Of a stretch of 64,000 bases of DNA, positions 34,356 to 46,765 are shown piece by piece; the first letter of the stretch is position 1, and each line of letters starts with the position of its first letter. Source of the DNA: Linanthus parryae (taxonomy: Eukaryota > Streptophyta > Magnoliopsida > Ericales > Polemoniaceae); the NCBI GenBank assembly GCA_023055425.1, contig JALGPY010000006.1, forward strand, positions 68,666,127 to 68,730,126, read 5' to 3'. A program made the position numbers and the translations under genes. The notes under the pieces were generated by a model. The model had not been told where the DNA came from. It did not search any database and saw nothing but the letters and a program-made list of their open reading frames with translations.

Positions 34356-35342
34356 TTACAGCAGAAGCGGCGATCCAAGCTGCGGTGCGATCATTACTCT
34401 TGGCGATGTCAGCAGGTCCTTTAGCTTTCCGAACGCGACCTCACGTTCTGCGGTCCAATTGTACATGGCATTCTTCTTGAGGAGATAGCTGAAGCAGAAG
34501 GTTATTTCTGCGATTGCTGGAATGAATCTCCGCAGGTAAGATAGTTTCCCCAAGAACGTCTTCAAAGTGCTTTGATTGTGTGGTGCCATCATGCTAGTGA
34601 TGGCCGATACCTTCGCGGGGTCAGGCTCGATGCCCTGGCGATGTATTACGCATCCCAAGAACTTCCTCGAAGTCACTCCGAATGCACACTTCATGGGGTT
34701 CATATTTAGCTGGAAACTCCTGCATCTTTCAAATACTTTACGCAGGTCCCCCAAATGGTCTTCTTCCTCTATGGACTTGACAACCAAATCATCAACATAG
34801 AACTCCACTTCTTTGTGCATCATGTCATGGAATAGAACCATCATGGCTCGTTGATAAGTCGCGCCCGCGTTCTTGAGTCCAAACGGCATAATCGTGTAAT
34901 TAAAGACTCCCATTGGCGTTCTGAACGCGGTTTTCCTTGCATCTTCAGGGTCCATCTTGATCTGGTTGTACCCACTGAAACCATCCATGAAGCTGAACAT
35001 TCGATGACCAGCGGTAGAATCGATGAGCAGATCGATGTTGGGCAACGGAAAGTCGTCCTTGGGGCAGAAGCGGTTGAGGTCTCTGAAATCTACGCATATG
35101 CGAAGTTGCCCATTCTTCTTCACCACTGGCACAATGTTAGCCAACCAGGTGGGATGATGATTCGGTTTGATGAACCTGGCATTCAACAGCTTCACGATCT
35201 CTTGCTTGATTTTCACATTGATTTCCGGCCTAAAACTTCTCGTTCTTTGCTTTATTGGTTTAAATCCTGGATTAACAATTAACCTGTGCATAGTGATGCT
35301 CGTGTCCAGGCCAGGCATTTCATCGTTTCCATTCAAACACAT
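34356..35342 (-). pseudogene. Tat reverse transcriptase
   Basis: 328 open codons covering the whole polymerase core: M-P-G-L-D, R-I-C-V-D-F-R-D-L-N, M-D-G-F-S-G-Y-N-Q, P-F-G-L-K-N-A, the catalytic Y-V-D-D (about 34789-34800), F-L-G-C-V-I-H and the connection F-L-G-K-L-S-Y-L. The frame is joined to protease through a frameshift near 35335 and is cut from RNase H by another near 34356. Y-V-D-D followed by L-V-V-K-S is usual for the Tat lineage. Confidence 0.9.
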
Positions 35343-37520
35343 CTTTGTACTCTATCAGCAACTGCAGCAATCTCGCCTCTTCATCGCTTGTGAGGTCTAC
35401 GCTCAAAAAGACGGGTCTCTTCTTTTCTTCGTTTGGGCTTAGGAACACTTCCTTCAGCTCTTCCTTCTGAGGTTTCGGCTTATCATCCATGCATTCAGGC
35501 GCTTCTTTCAGCGTTTCTTCTGAAACCTCTTATGTTGGTTTGACTTGCTCAACTTGATTGATTTGCCCAGGGATATCCCCATGCTCAAATGGGGGTACCC
35601 CCGCGCGCCTTCATATGCGGTAGCACTTTATCCCATTGGAGTAGAAGCTTTCTATCTCTTTGCCTGCGAGATCATGTTTGACCACTCTTTTCAAAGTATA
35701 CACGTTCTTCCTTTGGTAGGCTACTTGTGGTGCCTCTTCGTGTGTGGGAAAATTTTCCTTGGCATCCTCCCTTGTCACCATCACTCCCGTTGGTGATTGA
35801 TCCTTGATATCCTCCCATCGAGGCAAAGGAGTCGGATTAAACGGCCCCGACATTTGCTCATCCGCCATTTCGGTAAACCACACTGCTTCAGTGAGGTGCG
35901 CCTCATCTAGATTGAAACGGTTTACCGAAGCCAGTATTTCCACCAATCTATCGTTCCAAATAGCCTTCATCACTTGGTGAGCTGTCGAGGGGACTGCATC
36001 GATGCGATGAATCCAAGCTCGCCCTATGATCATGTGATACGTGGTATTCGCATCAATGGCGTAGAATTTGGCTGAGCATTTGATCTTTCCTATCTGAACG
36101 CCCAGACGAATTCATCCTATCGTCATCTCCGAATCACTCCCGAATCCCATCAAAGGGGTGAGACATCTGACAATCTTCTTCTCCGGGATTCCTGCCAATT
36201 TTGAAGTGTTGAGCGAGACCACGTTGACGGCTGCTCCTCCATCAACAAACGCCCTTTTGAATTCGACGTCATTGACCACCGCTGTTAGGTACAAAGGCTT
36301 CTGGTGACTCGAATCTGTCTTCTTGTCACTTGCGGAGAAGGTCATAAACTTTTCCGTAGAGCGAGACGCCCTAACCACTTTTCCATTCGAGATCACGATA
36401 TCTTCTTCGAAGTCTTCTGCTACCCTTAATATTGACTTTGTCATTTCCTTCCGGCACTTCTCTGAGAAGTTCATTTTGTGGAAGAACTTGTTGAACCCGT
36501 GCGCCCTTTCATTCGCTCGGCACGCTCGTCCTCCATGTCCATGTTGTAGTCCTCCTCATTGTGAATCTCAGCAATGATAGGCAAGCCATCTTCCGCAATC
36601 TCTTCAAGATCCATAATCGCAATCATGGCTACTTCCTTCCCTTTCGGCTCTTGCTCCACATGGACTGGCAGCGGATTGTTTCGCACGTCTTGTCTCTGAT
36701 CACTGACAATCAACTCACCGTCCTTCATTTTTTGGCTCACCATGTGCCTGATTCTCTTGCAGTCGGCTGTAGGATGCATAATTTTCCCGTGGCCCTCGCA
36801 CCACTTCGGGTCCCTCATCATCTCCTTAGAAGGTGTTCTTTCGAGCGGAGGCAAGATTCCATCCTTACGCCATTGTTTTCATAATTCGATGACTTCCTCT
36901 ATCGAACATGGCAGAGGCGGCGTATCTGAGTTGGTAACCCTGGGCTGCTTGTGCGGCGAAACTGTATTAACCTCAGCCTCGCGCCCCCTCTTATAGCTAA
37001 ATCTTCCAATCTTGAAAGTGGTTCCCCCTCTGGGTCGCTCAGGGGCGTGCTTCTTCTTCTGCCTTTCCACTATAGGCTCTATGTTTTTCGTGCATTCGAT
37101 TAGCTTTGAAAAGGTAGGAGTTTGTAGGTTGATCAGCATACCTTTGTACTCATATCGCATGCCTCGAAGACATATTTCCACGAGCCTGCCCTCAAGCACT
37201 TCATCTCTGCATTCCAAGGATTTGGCCCTGAATTTCTTAATGAATGTGACTAAATCCTCCTCGCGATTCTGGTACATACGACAAAGATGAATCATTGTCA
37301 CCTTCTATTCCACCTGGAAGAACTTGGTGTAGAACTTCTGAACCATGTCGTCCGAGGTCTTTACAGATCCGACTCCAACGTCCTATACCATTTGTAGGCC
37401 ACATTTCCCAGAGATTTCGGTAACTCGCGCATCAGCAACTTGGAATCAGCCCCGTATGGTCCCATCACATCGATGAAACGCATGACGTGCTCGTGGGCAT
37501 TCCCGTTGACATCTTCAAAC
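35343..37520 (-). pseudogene. Tat gag C-terminal part and protease
   Basis: Directly continues the gag at 46038 after removal of the inserted copia element. It reads E-D-V-N-G-N-A-H-E-H (retrotransposon gag core), then a TAG near 37305, R-E-E-D-L-V-T-F (37290-37200) and a Cys/His block C-E-G-H-G...H...C (about 36770-36815). Protease has F-V-D-G-G-A-A-V-N-V (the usual Tat-type D-x-G active site) near 36230 and I-I-G-R-A-W-I-H near 36010. A TGA at 36109-36111 splits protease, and further stops occur at 36475 and 36870. Confidence 0.82.
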
Positions 37521-38951
37521 TGTTGGAATAGATGCCCTAGAGGCAATCTAGTTTAGTATGAATTATTTGTGGCTAGAAATTCATATATTAGTTATTGGAT
37601 ATTTAATATAATGAAGTCCTTAGATTTAAAATTGTGTTGTTTATCTTAAATATCCCTAGTCAAGTATAATGATTAATGGGACAATCATCTATAGACTAGT
37701 ATGGGGTTGGATTGATATGGAGATATCACGATCCAACACATAGGTGTGCATTAGGGAATGTTGCACTGGATTGACCCATCTCCAAGAAGGCTACATACAT
37801 GTTATGTTGAGTCACAAGCGCTTCTCGCGGTGCAATGGTATTGTCATCCTTAGACTTGAAGTCACTAGATATTCTAGTTGTGGATTATTGTGATCTTGGT
37901 AGCGTTAAACGCTACACCGTAACTGGGTAGTTATAAAGGCGTGTACTGGATACAATAAGAAGCAAGCTTAGAGATCGTAGTGGACGTAGATAGAATTTGT
38001 CCCTTCAACATAACGGGAGCAAATATCCTAGGCCACTCGAGGGATAGTGCTTATAGAATGTCTGGCCAGACTCAAATAAATCAATATGGGATATTGATGT
38101 TATTTACACGAATAAGGCTATTCCCATGGATCGAGAAAATATGGATTGGATATACGAGTGTGACTTGTATGTCTCGTGTCCAATCCGGATATAGAGACAA
38201 AGGGATGAGACAATTACTTGTACAAAGGTTGTCAAGATGACTATTCTATTAGTTGGCTAGAATGGATGTTTTGCAAGAGACCGCTCCATATTAGCAAATA
38301 GTTGCTACCAACTAGATAGAACCTATGGGGTCACACGCTATATAGAGTTGAACTAGATTTGGGAATTAATTAATTGGATTAATTAATTAGAAGGATCACT
38401 TTGCAAACCCTTGCAAACTTAGTAGGGACTAATTTGCAAGGAAGGGACTAAATTGAATTCTAGTAGGACTAGAATAAGTCCTTTAGGTAGTTAACAAGGA
38501 GTTGTTGGACTATATAAAGGACCTTCCTTCCTTCCTTCCCACAATACAACTTATGCTCATTATTGAACATAACAAAGAGTGGGAGAGAACAAAAGGAGAG
38601 AGAGCAAGCAACAAGGGAGCCGACCGCCCCCTTGCCGCCGCCCCGTCCCCGTCGGCCAAAGGAGGCCGAGACCCTCCTTTTGGGTCTCGTTTTGCGTGAT
38701 TCTTCTTCCTCTTCCTCTTCCGGGCTAGCACCAAGGACTTGGGAGATCTAGGATCAACTCTAGGCGTGGATCAACTATAGAGAACGTGACACAATTCGCG
38801 TTTGAAGTCATCAAAGGAGAACCCTACGGTGTGTTTATGATTTCTAACCCTTACCATCGTTATGCCTCTTGACTTGTGATCCTTGGAGGGTTTTTCATGG
38901 TTTTATGTTTGTTTATGCTTCCGTTGCGCATCCATGACTCAAAACCCTACA
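37521..38951 (+). repeat. 5' LTR of the inner copia element
   Basis: TGTTGGAATAG...CCCTACA. It contains a TATATAAAGG box at about 38511-38520, a CT-rich stretch and a TTCCTCTTCC run, which fits a U3/R promoter near the 3' part. Confidence 0.93.
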
Positions 38952-38952
38952 G

Positions 38953-38965
38953 TGGTATCAGAGCC
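38953..38965 (+). promoter_or_regulatory. Primer-binding site of the inner copia element
   Basis: TGGTATCAGAGCC, a perfect complement to the initiator-Met tRNA 3' end, two bases from the LTR. Confidence 0.92.
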
Positions 38966-40638
38966 ACATGTCGTAGAGCATAAACGTGGTTTATGTGTTA
39001 CGTTTTTGTTGTTTTACACCTTAATTTGATTGTTTATCGCGTAAAACAAGACAAATCAAGCATGGGATGCAATTTGTCAATAATTAATCATAACAAGATC
39101 CAATTTTTGCATTGGATGCATGAATTGGTGAGTTTGAGAAATTTTAGGATCTTAGATCTAGGGTTTGGGCATCCTTTGGGAAGAAGGAGTTATCCCAAAA
39201 CAAGGAAACAACCAAACTTGGGCACCAAGCAAGGGAGTTGTTTTGGAAACAACTCCCTCAAGGAGGTTCGGCCCCCCTAGGGACTGCCCCCCTTGCTTGC
39301 CGCCCAAGGTTGGCCGCCCTAGGGGCCGGGCGGCCCTAACCCGCGGGCCTAGGCTTGTGGGTTTTGGGTCGGGCCGGCCCTAGGGCTTTGTGGTTCACCT
39401 TATTGGGCTCGGGCAGCTTGATTGTTGGGCCCATGGACCGTTTTAACCCTAGAAATCCTAAAATCAATTAAAATTGACCAAGCGAGTTAAAATTGGATTT
39501 TAACTGTTTATGTGCAAATCGCATGGTGATTGGATATGGCCTTAGGATGTGGTTTGATGTGGATGTTTAATTTTGTGGTTTGGTTTTACGGTCTGCGAGC
39601 TGATCAATTAATTGTAATAATTAATTAGGGTTTTATGGCCTGCGTGCCATTTTTTTCTCAACTTGTGAGATTTATTTTATTTAGTATAGAAGTTAGCTAG
39701 TGCTAGATAAAGTAGATTGTTAGCCAAGATTGAAGAAAAGAAGCCCAAAGCCAAAGAAGCCACAAAAGATGGAGCATGGAGCATGGAGCATTCCACAAAG
39801 ACTATGAAGGATGGACCAAAAGATCAAGACGCATGGAGATGTGTTTGCTTTAGGGTTCATAGATAATTCCATTGGCTTGGAATTATCTTAGTCTAGAAAA
39901 GGCCATATCCACATCACGTTTAATTTCTGTTTTATGGTTGTTTATTTTACTGTCGTATTATTGTGTGGTTGGTGTATGGATGATGCATGCAATTAGGATA
40001 ATAAGATAATTAGACAACCCGGATCTATTATTTAGAGTTGTGCCCAAACTCAAATAGATAGATCAGTTAATATTGATCAACAATACAATTAAATAAATTG
40101 AATTTAAAATCCCTCAAAATTCAAATATTGTGTTCTTGCCTTCTCGTTATTTAAACACTCATTATCATCATTATTTACCAAGATCGTGCGTGCCAAAGCA
40201 TGGCGACTTGGTTCATCATGATGGAATGCGATGGCACGTAACAATGTGCAATTGTTTAGATAAGAGGTTGAACACAACTAGGCTATTAATTTGATTAAGA
40301 AACCTAGAGGCAATCAATTGGGATTATCCATATGGATGGATAAATAAGGAGTTATTTGCCCAACTGAACCAAGAGTTGCATAAGGGATGCAATTGGAATC
40401 GTTCCTACCTAAAGTAGTCAAATTATGGGTGACTTGCCAAAGCAAGCTCATAAGGAGATGAAAGATGGATCTTGGCCCACTAGAAAATATAAGGATATTT
40501 TCCGCATTAATATCTTGAGGGTTATTAATCCGTAGAAAAATAGTGGGAGCTATATTTGATAAACTAGCCATTATTGAATATAGTCAAAAAATTCACAAAT
40601 ACTAAAACTTGCGTATTTTCCTTTTTGTAGAATTCCAA
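38966..40638 (+). other. Long untranslated leader of the inner copia element
   Basis: 1.67 kb with no coding signal between the primer site and gag. It includes a G/C-rich stretch (39260-39400) unlike the rest. No function assigned. Confidence 0.6.
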
Positions 40639-41676
40639 ATGGCAAACAACTCATCGAGTTCACAACATTCCCTACGATCTGTCCTTGAGAAGGACAAGCT
40701 CTCTGGAACCAACTTTCTTGATTGGTACAGAAACTTGAGAATTGTTCTCAAGCAAGAGAAGAAATTGTTTGCAATAGAGGAGCATGTTCCAGAAGGTCCA
40801 GAGAACCAAACACCTGCTGCCCTAAAGGCGTATCAAAAGCATGTTGATGACGCTAATGATGCGGCATGCCTTATGCTTTGCACCATGACTTCTGAGCTTC
40901 AGAAGCAACACGAAAACATGAATGCTGTCGATATGATCGAACATCTAAAGCAGCTCTTCCAAGAGCAGGCGAGGGTAGAGAGGTATGAGGTCTCAAAGGC
41001 GATGTTCAAGTGTCATCTGGCAGAAGGGAACCCGGTGGGACCCCATGTACTCCGAATGATCGGGTACTTGGAGAATCTCGCCGGACTGGGGTTCCCGGTC
41101 GGTCAAGAGTTGGCAACCGATCTTGTGTTGCAATCGTTGCCCGAGAGTTATGGACAGTTCATTAAGAACTATAACATGAACGAGATCGTGAAACCACTGC
41201 CAGATTTACTCAACATGTTGAGGACGGCTGAACAGAGCATCAACAAGGGTAAGGGCAAGGCCATAATGATGGTACAGAAAGGAAAGGGCAAAAGGTTTCC
41301 CTCTTCCTCCAAGGGCAAAGGCAAGACAGTTGCCAAGTTCAAGGAACCTGCCCTTAAGCCTGTTGGTGGCATTGCCAAGGGCATGACTAAAGGTGAGTGT
41401 CACTACTGCAGTCAGCCTGGACACTGGAGGAGGAACTGCCCAAAATATCTGGAGGGCAAGAGGCTTGGAATAGTGATTCCACCACCACCAGGTATTTTTG
41501 TTGTAGATTTCAATTTAACTTTCTCTACATCATGGGTATTAGATACTGGATGTGGATCTCATATTTGTCGAAATATGCAGGATCTAAAGAGAAGTAGGAG
41601 ATTGGCTAAAGGGGAGGTAGATCTACGCGTTGGGAATGGAGCAAAGGTTGCTGCGTTGGCCATAGGCGTGTGCTAG
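40639..41676 (+). pseudogene. gag: Inner copia gag and protease (ends at a nonsense codon)
   Basis: The start at ATG 40639 (M-A-N-N-S-S) is chosen because the frame upstream of it is leader. Gag core with L-S-G-T-N-F-L-D-W-Y-R-N-L. A single zinc knuckle CHYCSQPGHWRRNC (about 41397-41440) fits CX2CX4HX4C. Protease active site W-V-L-D-T-G-C-G-S-H (about 41530). The frame stops at TAG 41674-41676, yet the same frame is open again immediately, so this is one nonsense mutation in an otherwise continuous gag-pol. Confidence 0.9.
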
Positions 41677-42350
41677 CTATCTCTGCCTTCAGGATTAGGT
41701 TTAGAATTAAATAATTGCTATTATGTGCCTGCTATGAGCAGAAACATTATTTCTATTTCTTTTTTGGACAAGGATGGTTTTATTATTTCAATAAAAGACA
41801 ATTTTTGTTCCTTTTATTTAACTAATATTCACTATTTTAGTGCGCAATTATTTAATGGAATTTATGTCCTTGATCTAAGCAATCCTGTCTACAACATTAA
41901 TACCAAGCGGATGAAAATAAATGATTTAAATCCTGCTTATTTATGGCACTGTCGTTTAGGCCACATAAATGAGAAACGTGTATCTAGACTCCCTAAGGAT
42001 GGATTACTAGACTCATTTGGTTTTGAATCATATGAGACATGTGAGGCTTGTTTATTGGGAAAAATGACAAAGTCCCCTTTCAATAAGAAAGGTGAGAGGA
42101 CTAGTGAGCAATTGGCGCTCATACATACCGTTGTGTGTGGGCCATTTGCCACGCCTGCCAGGGGTGGTTATGTCTACTTCATTACATTTACTGATGATTA
42201 CATTAGATATGGATTTGTGTACCTTATGAGGGCAAAATCCGAATCCTTTGAAGTGTTCAAAGAATTCAAGAATGAAGTAGAAAAGAAACTTGGAAAAAGT
42301 ATCAAGGCTATGATCGGATCGTGGAGGAGAATACTTGAGCCAAGAGTTTG
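41677..42350 (+). pseudogene. Inner copia integrase N-terminal part
   Basis: In frame with gag after the TAG. Pre-integrase zinc domain (W-H-C-R-L-G-H-I, then C-E-A-C). The catalytic core begins H-T-V-V-C-G-P: the position of the first catalytic Asp is a Val here (codon GTT), so this copy's integrase would be inactive even if read through. A one-base frameshift at about 42309-42314 moves the rest, starting at S-D-R-G-G-E-Y, to the next frame. Confidence 0.88.
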
Positions 42351-44587
42351 ACGACTATCTTAGAGAGTGTGGGATCGTGTCCCAACTCACTCCACCCGGA
42401 ACGCCACAGTGGAATGGCGTGTCCGAGAGGAGTAATCGAACCCTATTGGATATGGTTCGATCTATGATGTGTCAAACCGATCTTCCATTATCATTTTGGG
42501 GCTACGCTCTATTAAGTGCAGCTTTCACCATTAACCGTGTTCCATCTAAATCAGTCATGAAGACACCATATGTGATGTGGAGTGGGAGGCGTCCCACACT
42601 GTCGTTCAAGAGGATTTGGGGCTGCGATGTCTATGTAAAACGTTTACAATCAGACAAGCTAGGGCCTAAATCGGATAAGTGTAAATTTGTGGGGTACCCT
42701 AAGGAAACTAAGGGTTACTACTTCTACAATCCAACCGAGAACAAAGTGTTTGTTGTTCGGACCGGCGTGTTTCTGGAAAGAGAGTTTGTCTCTAAAGAAG
42801 CAAGTGGGAGGAATGTAGATCTTGAAGAGGTTCAAGAACCACAAATCACTGAACCGATTATGGAACATGAACAAGAACCACAAGCAGTTGTGGAGCAACC
42901 TGTTCAGGTAACACAAGAGCTTCGTAGATCTAGTAGAGTGCGCCAAGAACCCGAGAGGTATGGACTTCTCGTAACCGATTCCGGTGACACGATGCTTATA
43001 GATGATGAGCCTACTACCTATGAGGAGGCCATGAGTGGCCCAGACTCTCAGAAGTGGCTGAAAGCCATGAGATCCGAGATGGAATCCATGTATACCAACA
43101 AAGTATGGACTTTGGTGGAACCACCCGATGGGGCGCGGCCCATTGGGTGCAAGTGGGTCTTCAAGAAGAAGATCGACATGGATGGTAATGTGATTACCTA
43201 TAAGGGCCGATTGGTGGCTAAAGGATTCAGACAGATTCATGGTATTGACTATGATGAAACCTTTTCACCAGTCGCAATGACCAAATCCATCCGAATCCTA
43301 CTTGCGATTGCAGCATACCACGACTATGAGATTTGGCAGATGGATGTCAAAATAGCATTCCTTTATGGGAATCGCCTCGAGGACGTGTATATGATACAGC
43401 CGGGGGGTTTTGAGGATCCAAAGCAAGCCAACAAAGTCTGTAAGCTGCAACGGTCCATTTATGGATTGAAGCAAGCTTCTAGGAGTTGGAATCGACGTTT
43501 TGATGAAGTGGTCAAAGAGTTTGGCTTCATCAGAAACGAAGATGAGTCTTGTGTCTACAAGAAGGTTAGTGGGAGCTCTGTAGCTTTTCTGGTCTTGTAT
43601 GTGGATGACATACTACTCATTGGAAACGACATTCCCATGCTGCAATCTGTTAAAGATTGGCTAAGAAAATGTTTCTCAATGAAGGACTTAGGGGAAGCAG
43701 CCTATATACTCGGTATAAAGATCTATAGAGATAGATCTAAGAGGCTGCTAGGCCTAAGTCAAAGTACATATATTGACAAGGTGTTGAAACGGTTCAACAT
43801 GCAAGATTCCAAGAAGGGATTCTTGCCCATGTCACATGGAATCACTCTTTCGAAGAGTGGTTGTCCTTCCAATGAGATTGAGAAGGAACGCATGAGTAGA
43901 ATCCCCTATGCCTCGGCCATAGGATCTATCATGTACGCCATGTTATGTACTAGACCAGATGTGTCATATGCCTTGAGTATGACAAGCAGATACCAATCCA
44001 ACCCGGGTGAGAGTCACTGGATTGCAGTCAAGAACATCCTAAAGTACTTGAGAATAACTAAGGATGCTTTCTTGATATTTGGCGGTGAGGAAGAGTTGCG
44101 TGTAAGGGGTTACACTGATGCAAGCTTCCAAACCGACAGAGATGACTTTAGATCACAATCGGGATATGTGTTTTGCCTGAATGGAGCAACGGTGAGCTGG
44201 AAGAGTTCCAAGCCAGAGACGGTAGCTGATTCTACAACAGAGGCTGAGAACATTGCTGCAAATGGCGCAGCAATGGAAGCTGTTTGGATCAGAAAGTTTG
44301 TTTCTGAACTTGGTGTGGTCCCTAGTATTGCGGATCCAGTTGAGTTGTTCTGTGACAACACTGGGGCGATCGCGCAATCAAAGGAACCCAGGTCGCACCA
44401 GAAGTCCAAACACGTGCTCAGGAAGTTTCATCAGATTCGTGATATTATCGATAGAGGAGACGTTCGGATATGCAAGATTCCTACAGATGATAATCTGTCA
44501 GACCCGCTTACAAAGCCTCTCACGCAGTGGAAGCATGAAGGGCACACTAGGAGTATGGGCATACGAGATGCGCCAGATTGGCTCTAG
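42312..44587 (+). pseudogene. pol: Inner copia integrase C-terminal part, RT and RNase H
   Basis: An open frame runs from just after the frameshift (first ATG 42335) to the stop at 44587. Integrase: S-E-R-S-N-R-T-L-L-D-M (catalytic Glu). RT: W-V-F-K-K-K, the M-D-V-K-I-A-F-L block, Y-G-L-K-Q-A, the catalytic Y-V-D-D (43598-43609). RNase H: Y-T-D-A-S-F, S-T-T-E-A-E, C-D-N-T-G-A, then the copia tail S-D-P-L-T-K-P-L. Catalytic residues of RT and RNase H are present. Domain order INT-RT-RH defines copia. Confidence 0.9.
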
Positions 44588-44601
44588 TGCAAGTGGGAGA
44601 C

Positions 44602-46032
44602 TGTTGGAATAGATGCCCTAGAGGCAATCTAGTTTAGTATGAATTATTTGTGGCTAGAAACTCATTTATTATTTATTGGATATTTAATATAATGAAGTCC
44701 TTAGATTTACAATTGTGTTGTTTATCTTAAATATCCCTAGTCAAGTATAATGATTAATGGGACAATCATCTATAGACTAGTATGGGGTTGGATTGATATG
44801 GAGATATCACGATCCAACACATAGGTGTGCATTAGGGAATGTTGCACTGGATTGACCCATCTCCGAGAAGGCTACATACATGTTATGTTGAGTCACAAGC
44901 GCTTCTCGCGGTGAAATGGTATTGTCATCCTTAGACTTGAAGTCACTAGATATTCTAGTTGTGGATTATTGTGATCTTGGTAGCGTTAAACGCTACACCG
45001 TAACTGGGTAGTTATAAAGGCGTGTACTGGATACAATAAGAAGCAAGCTTAGAGATCGTAGTGGACGTAGATAGAATTTGTCCCTTCCACATAACGGGAG
45101 CAAATATCCTAGGCCACTCGAGGGATAGTGCTTATAGAATGTCTGGCCAGACTCAAATAAATCAATATGGGATATTGATGTTATTTGCACGAATAAGGCT
45201 ATTCCCATGGATCGAGAAACTATGGATTGGATATACGAGTGTGACTTGTATGTCTCGTGTCCAATCCAGATAGAGAGACAAAGGGATGAGACAATTACTT
45301 GTACAATGGTTGTCAAGATGGCTATTCTATTAGTTGGCTAGAATGGATGTTTTTCTAGAGACCGCTCCATATTAGCAAATAGTTGCTACCAACTAGATAG
45401 AACCTATGGGGTCACACGCTATATAGAGTTGAACTAGATTTGGGAATTAATTAATTGGATTAATTAATTTAAAGGATCACTTTGTAAACCCTTGCAAACT
45501 TAGTAGGGACTAATTTGCAAGGACGGGACTAAATTGAATTCTAGTAGGACTAGAATAAGTCCTTTAGGTAGTTAACAAGGAGTAGTTGGACTATATAAAG
45601 GACCTTCCTTCCTTCCTTCCCACAATACAACTTATGCTCATTATTGAACATAACAAAGAGTGGGAGAGAACAAAAGGAGAGAGAGCAAGCAACAAGGGAG
45701 CCGACCGCCCCCTTGCCGCCGCCCCGTCCCCGTCGGCCAAAGGAGGCCGAGACCCTCCTTTTGGGTCTCGTTTTGCGTGATTCTTCTTCCTCTTCCTCTT
45801 CCGGGCTAGCACCAAGGACTTGGGAGATCTAGGATCAACTCTAGGCGTGGATCAACTATAGAGAACGTGACACAATTCGCGTTTGAAGTCATCAAAGGAG
45901 AACCCTAAGGTGTGTTTATGATTTCTAACCCTTACCATCGTTATGCCTCTTGACTTGTGATACTTGGAGGGTTTTGCATGGTTTTATGTTTGTTTATGCT
46001 TCCGTTGCGCATCCATGAATCAAAACCCTACA
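44602..46032 (+). repeat. 3' LTR of the inner copia element
   Basis: 1,431 bp, same length as the 5' LTR, differing at roughly two dozen positions by eye. The right target duplication is CAAAC at 46033-46037. Confidence 0.93.
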
Positions 46033-46037
46033 CAAAC

Positions 46038-46725
46038 TTGTCCCACTTAGGAGCCTTATACCCCGCGGGGTTAGACATGAGATAAATCTCACGTGCGATA
46101 GGTGGATCGTTGTCTACCTTTGGAATAATGGTGTCTGCGAATGGCTGATTGGCCAAGAAGGTCTCTATGCGCCGCTGTAGCGATGTCATACACTCCGGCG
46201 CACTTCCCCAAGCAGCAGGAGGAAGGGTTGTTGTAGCCGGCGGGGAAACATATGCTGCGGTCGGGCTAGGAGTGTATTGTGAAGTCACATTGCCCAGTAG
46301 TGCCGGCGGAGGACGCAAGGGGTATTGTGAAGAAAGGTTGGGTGCCACAGTTGGTGGTTGAGGAATATGTGTGGTAAGAGGCAATATTTGGGTTGTATGC
46401 CCCTGAACAGAGTGTAAATGCACCATTGCTGGTGGGGTTTGCGAATTAGGGTTAGGTGGTATTGGTACCAACCCAGTCCCCTGAGTGGTAAAGGTTCCCC
46501 CTCCCTGGGAGACAGCAGTGCCCGATGTAGGATTCGGAGCAAGGGTTCCCAGGATGGCCATTATACGTTCCATCTGTGCGGATTGAGCCTGAAGGGCCTT
46601 CCCCTGATTCTGGATGGTGGCGTTTAGAGCCTCCAACGCCGGAGTCCCACTCGCGGCCGCAGAGGCATGACGGTTCTCCTCTCCGTGGAGGGTGATCTGT
46701 TACTGACGTCATCTTCAAGAGACAT
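46038..46725 (-). pseudogene. gag: Tat gag N-terminal part
   Basis: A low-complexity Pro/Thr/Gln-rich region (M-E-A-L-N-A-T-I-Q-N-Q, from 46636 down) leads into R-E-I-Y-L-M-S-N-P and K-W-D-K-F, where the copia insertion interrupts it. The first ATG after the primer site (46723-46725) is in another frame, so either a frameshift lies near 46690 or translation starts lower. The remainder is at 35343-37520. Confidence 0.8.
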
Positions 46726-46740
46726 GGTTGCTTGCAGTAG

Positions 46741-46763
46741 TTCGAATCACGTCGGGTTCACCA
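46741..46763 (-). promoter_or_regulatory. Primer-binding site of the Tat element, extended
   Basis: The plus strand reads as the 3' end of a tRNA: a T-loop TTCGAAT, then CACGT, then CGGGTTCACCA with the CCA end, two bases from the LTR at 46766. The match covers about 23 nt, longer than the usual 12-18. tRNA identity not assigned. Confidence 0.72.
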
Positions 46764-46765
46764 AA

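Larger units (their letters stand above)
37521..46032 (+). mobile_element. Ty1/copia retrotransposon inserted in the Tat gag
   Basis: Both LTRs are exactly 1,431 bp (37521-38951 and 44602-46032) and about 98% alike by eye. The target duplication is a perfect CAAAC (37516-37520 and 46033-46037). A full-length initiator-Met primer site follows the left LTR, and the purine tract AAGTGGGAGAC precedes the right. One gag-pol frame is broken by one TAG and one frameshift. It is the youngest insertion in this stack. Clade within copia not assigned. Confidence 0.95.

Noticed and set aside
32246..37290. Plus-strand frames of 60-143 codons across the Tat pol
   Set aside because: They are antisense shadows of gag-pol; the minus strand carries the catalytic motifs.
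38502..38751. Small frames repeated at 38502-38751 and 45586-45832
   Set aside because: Identical because both lie in the two LTRs of the same copia element; promoter/leader sequence, not genes.
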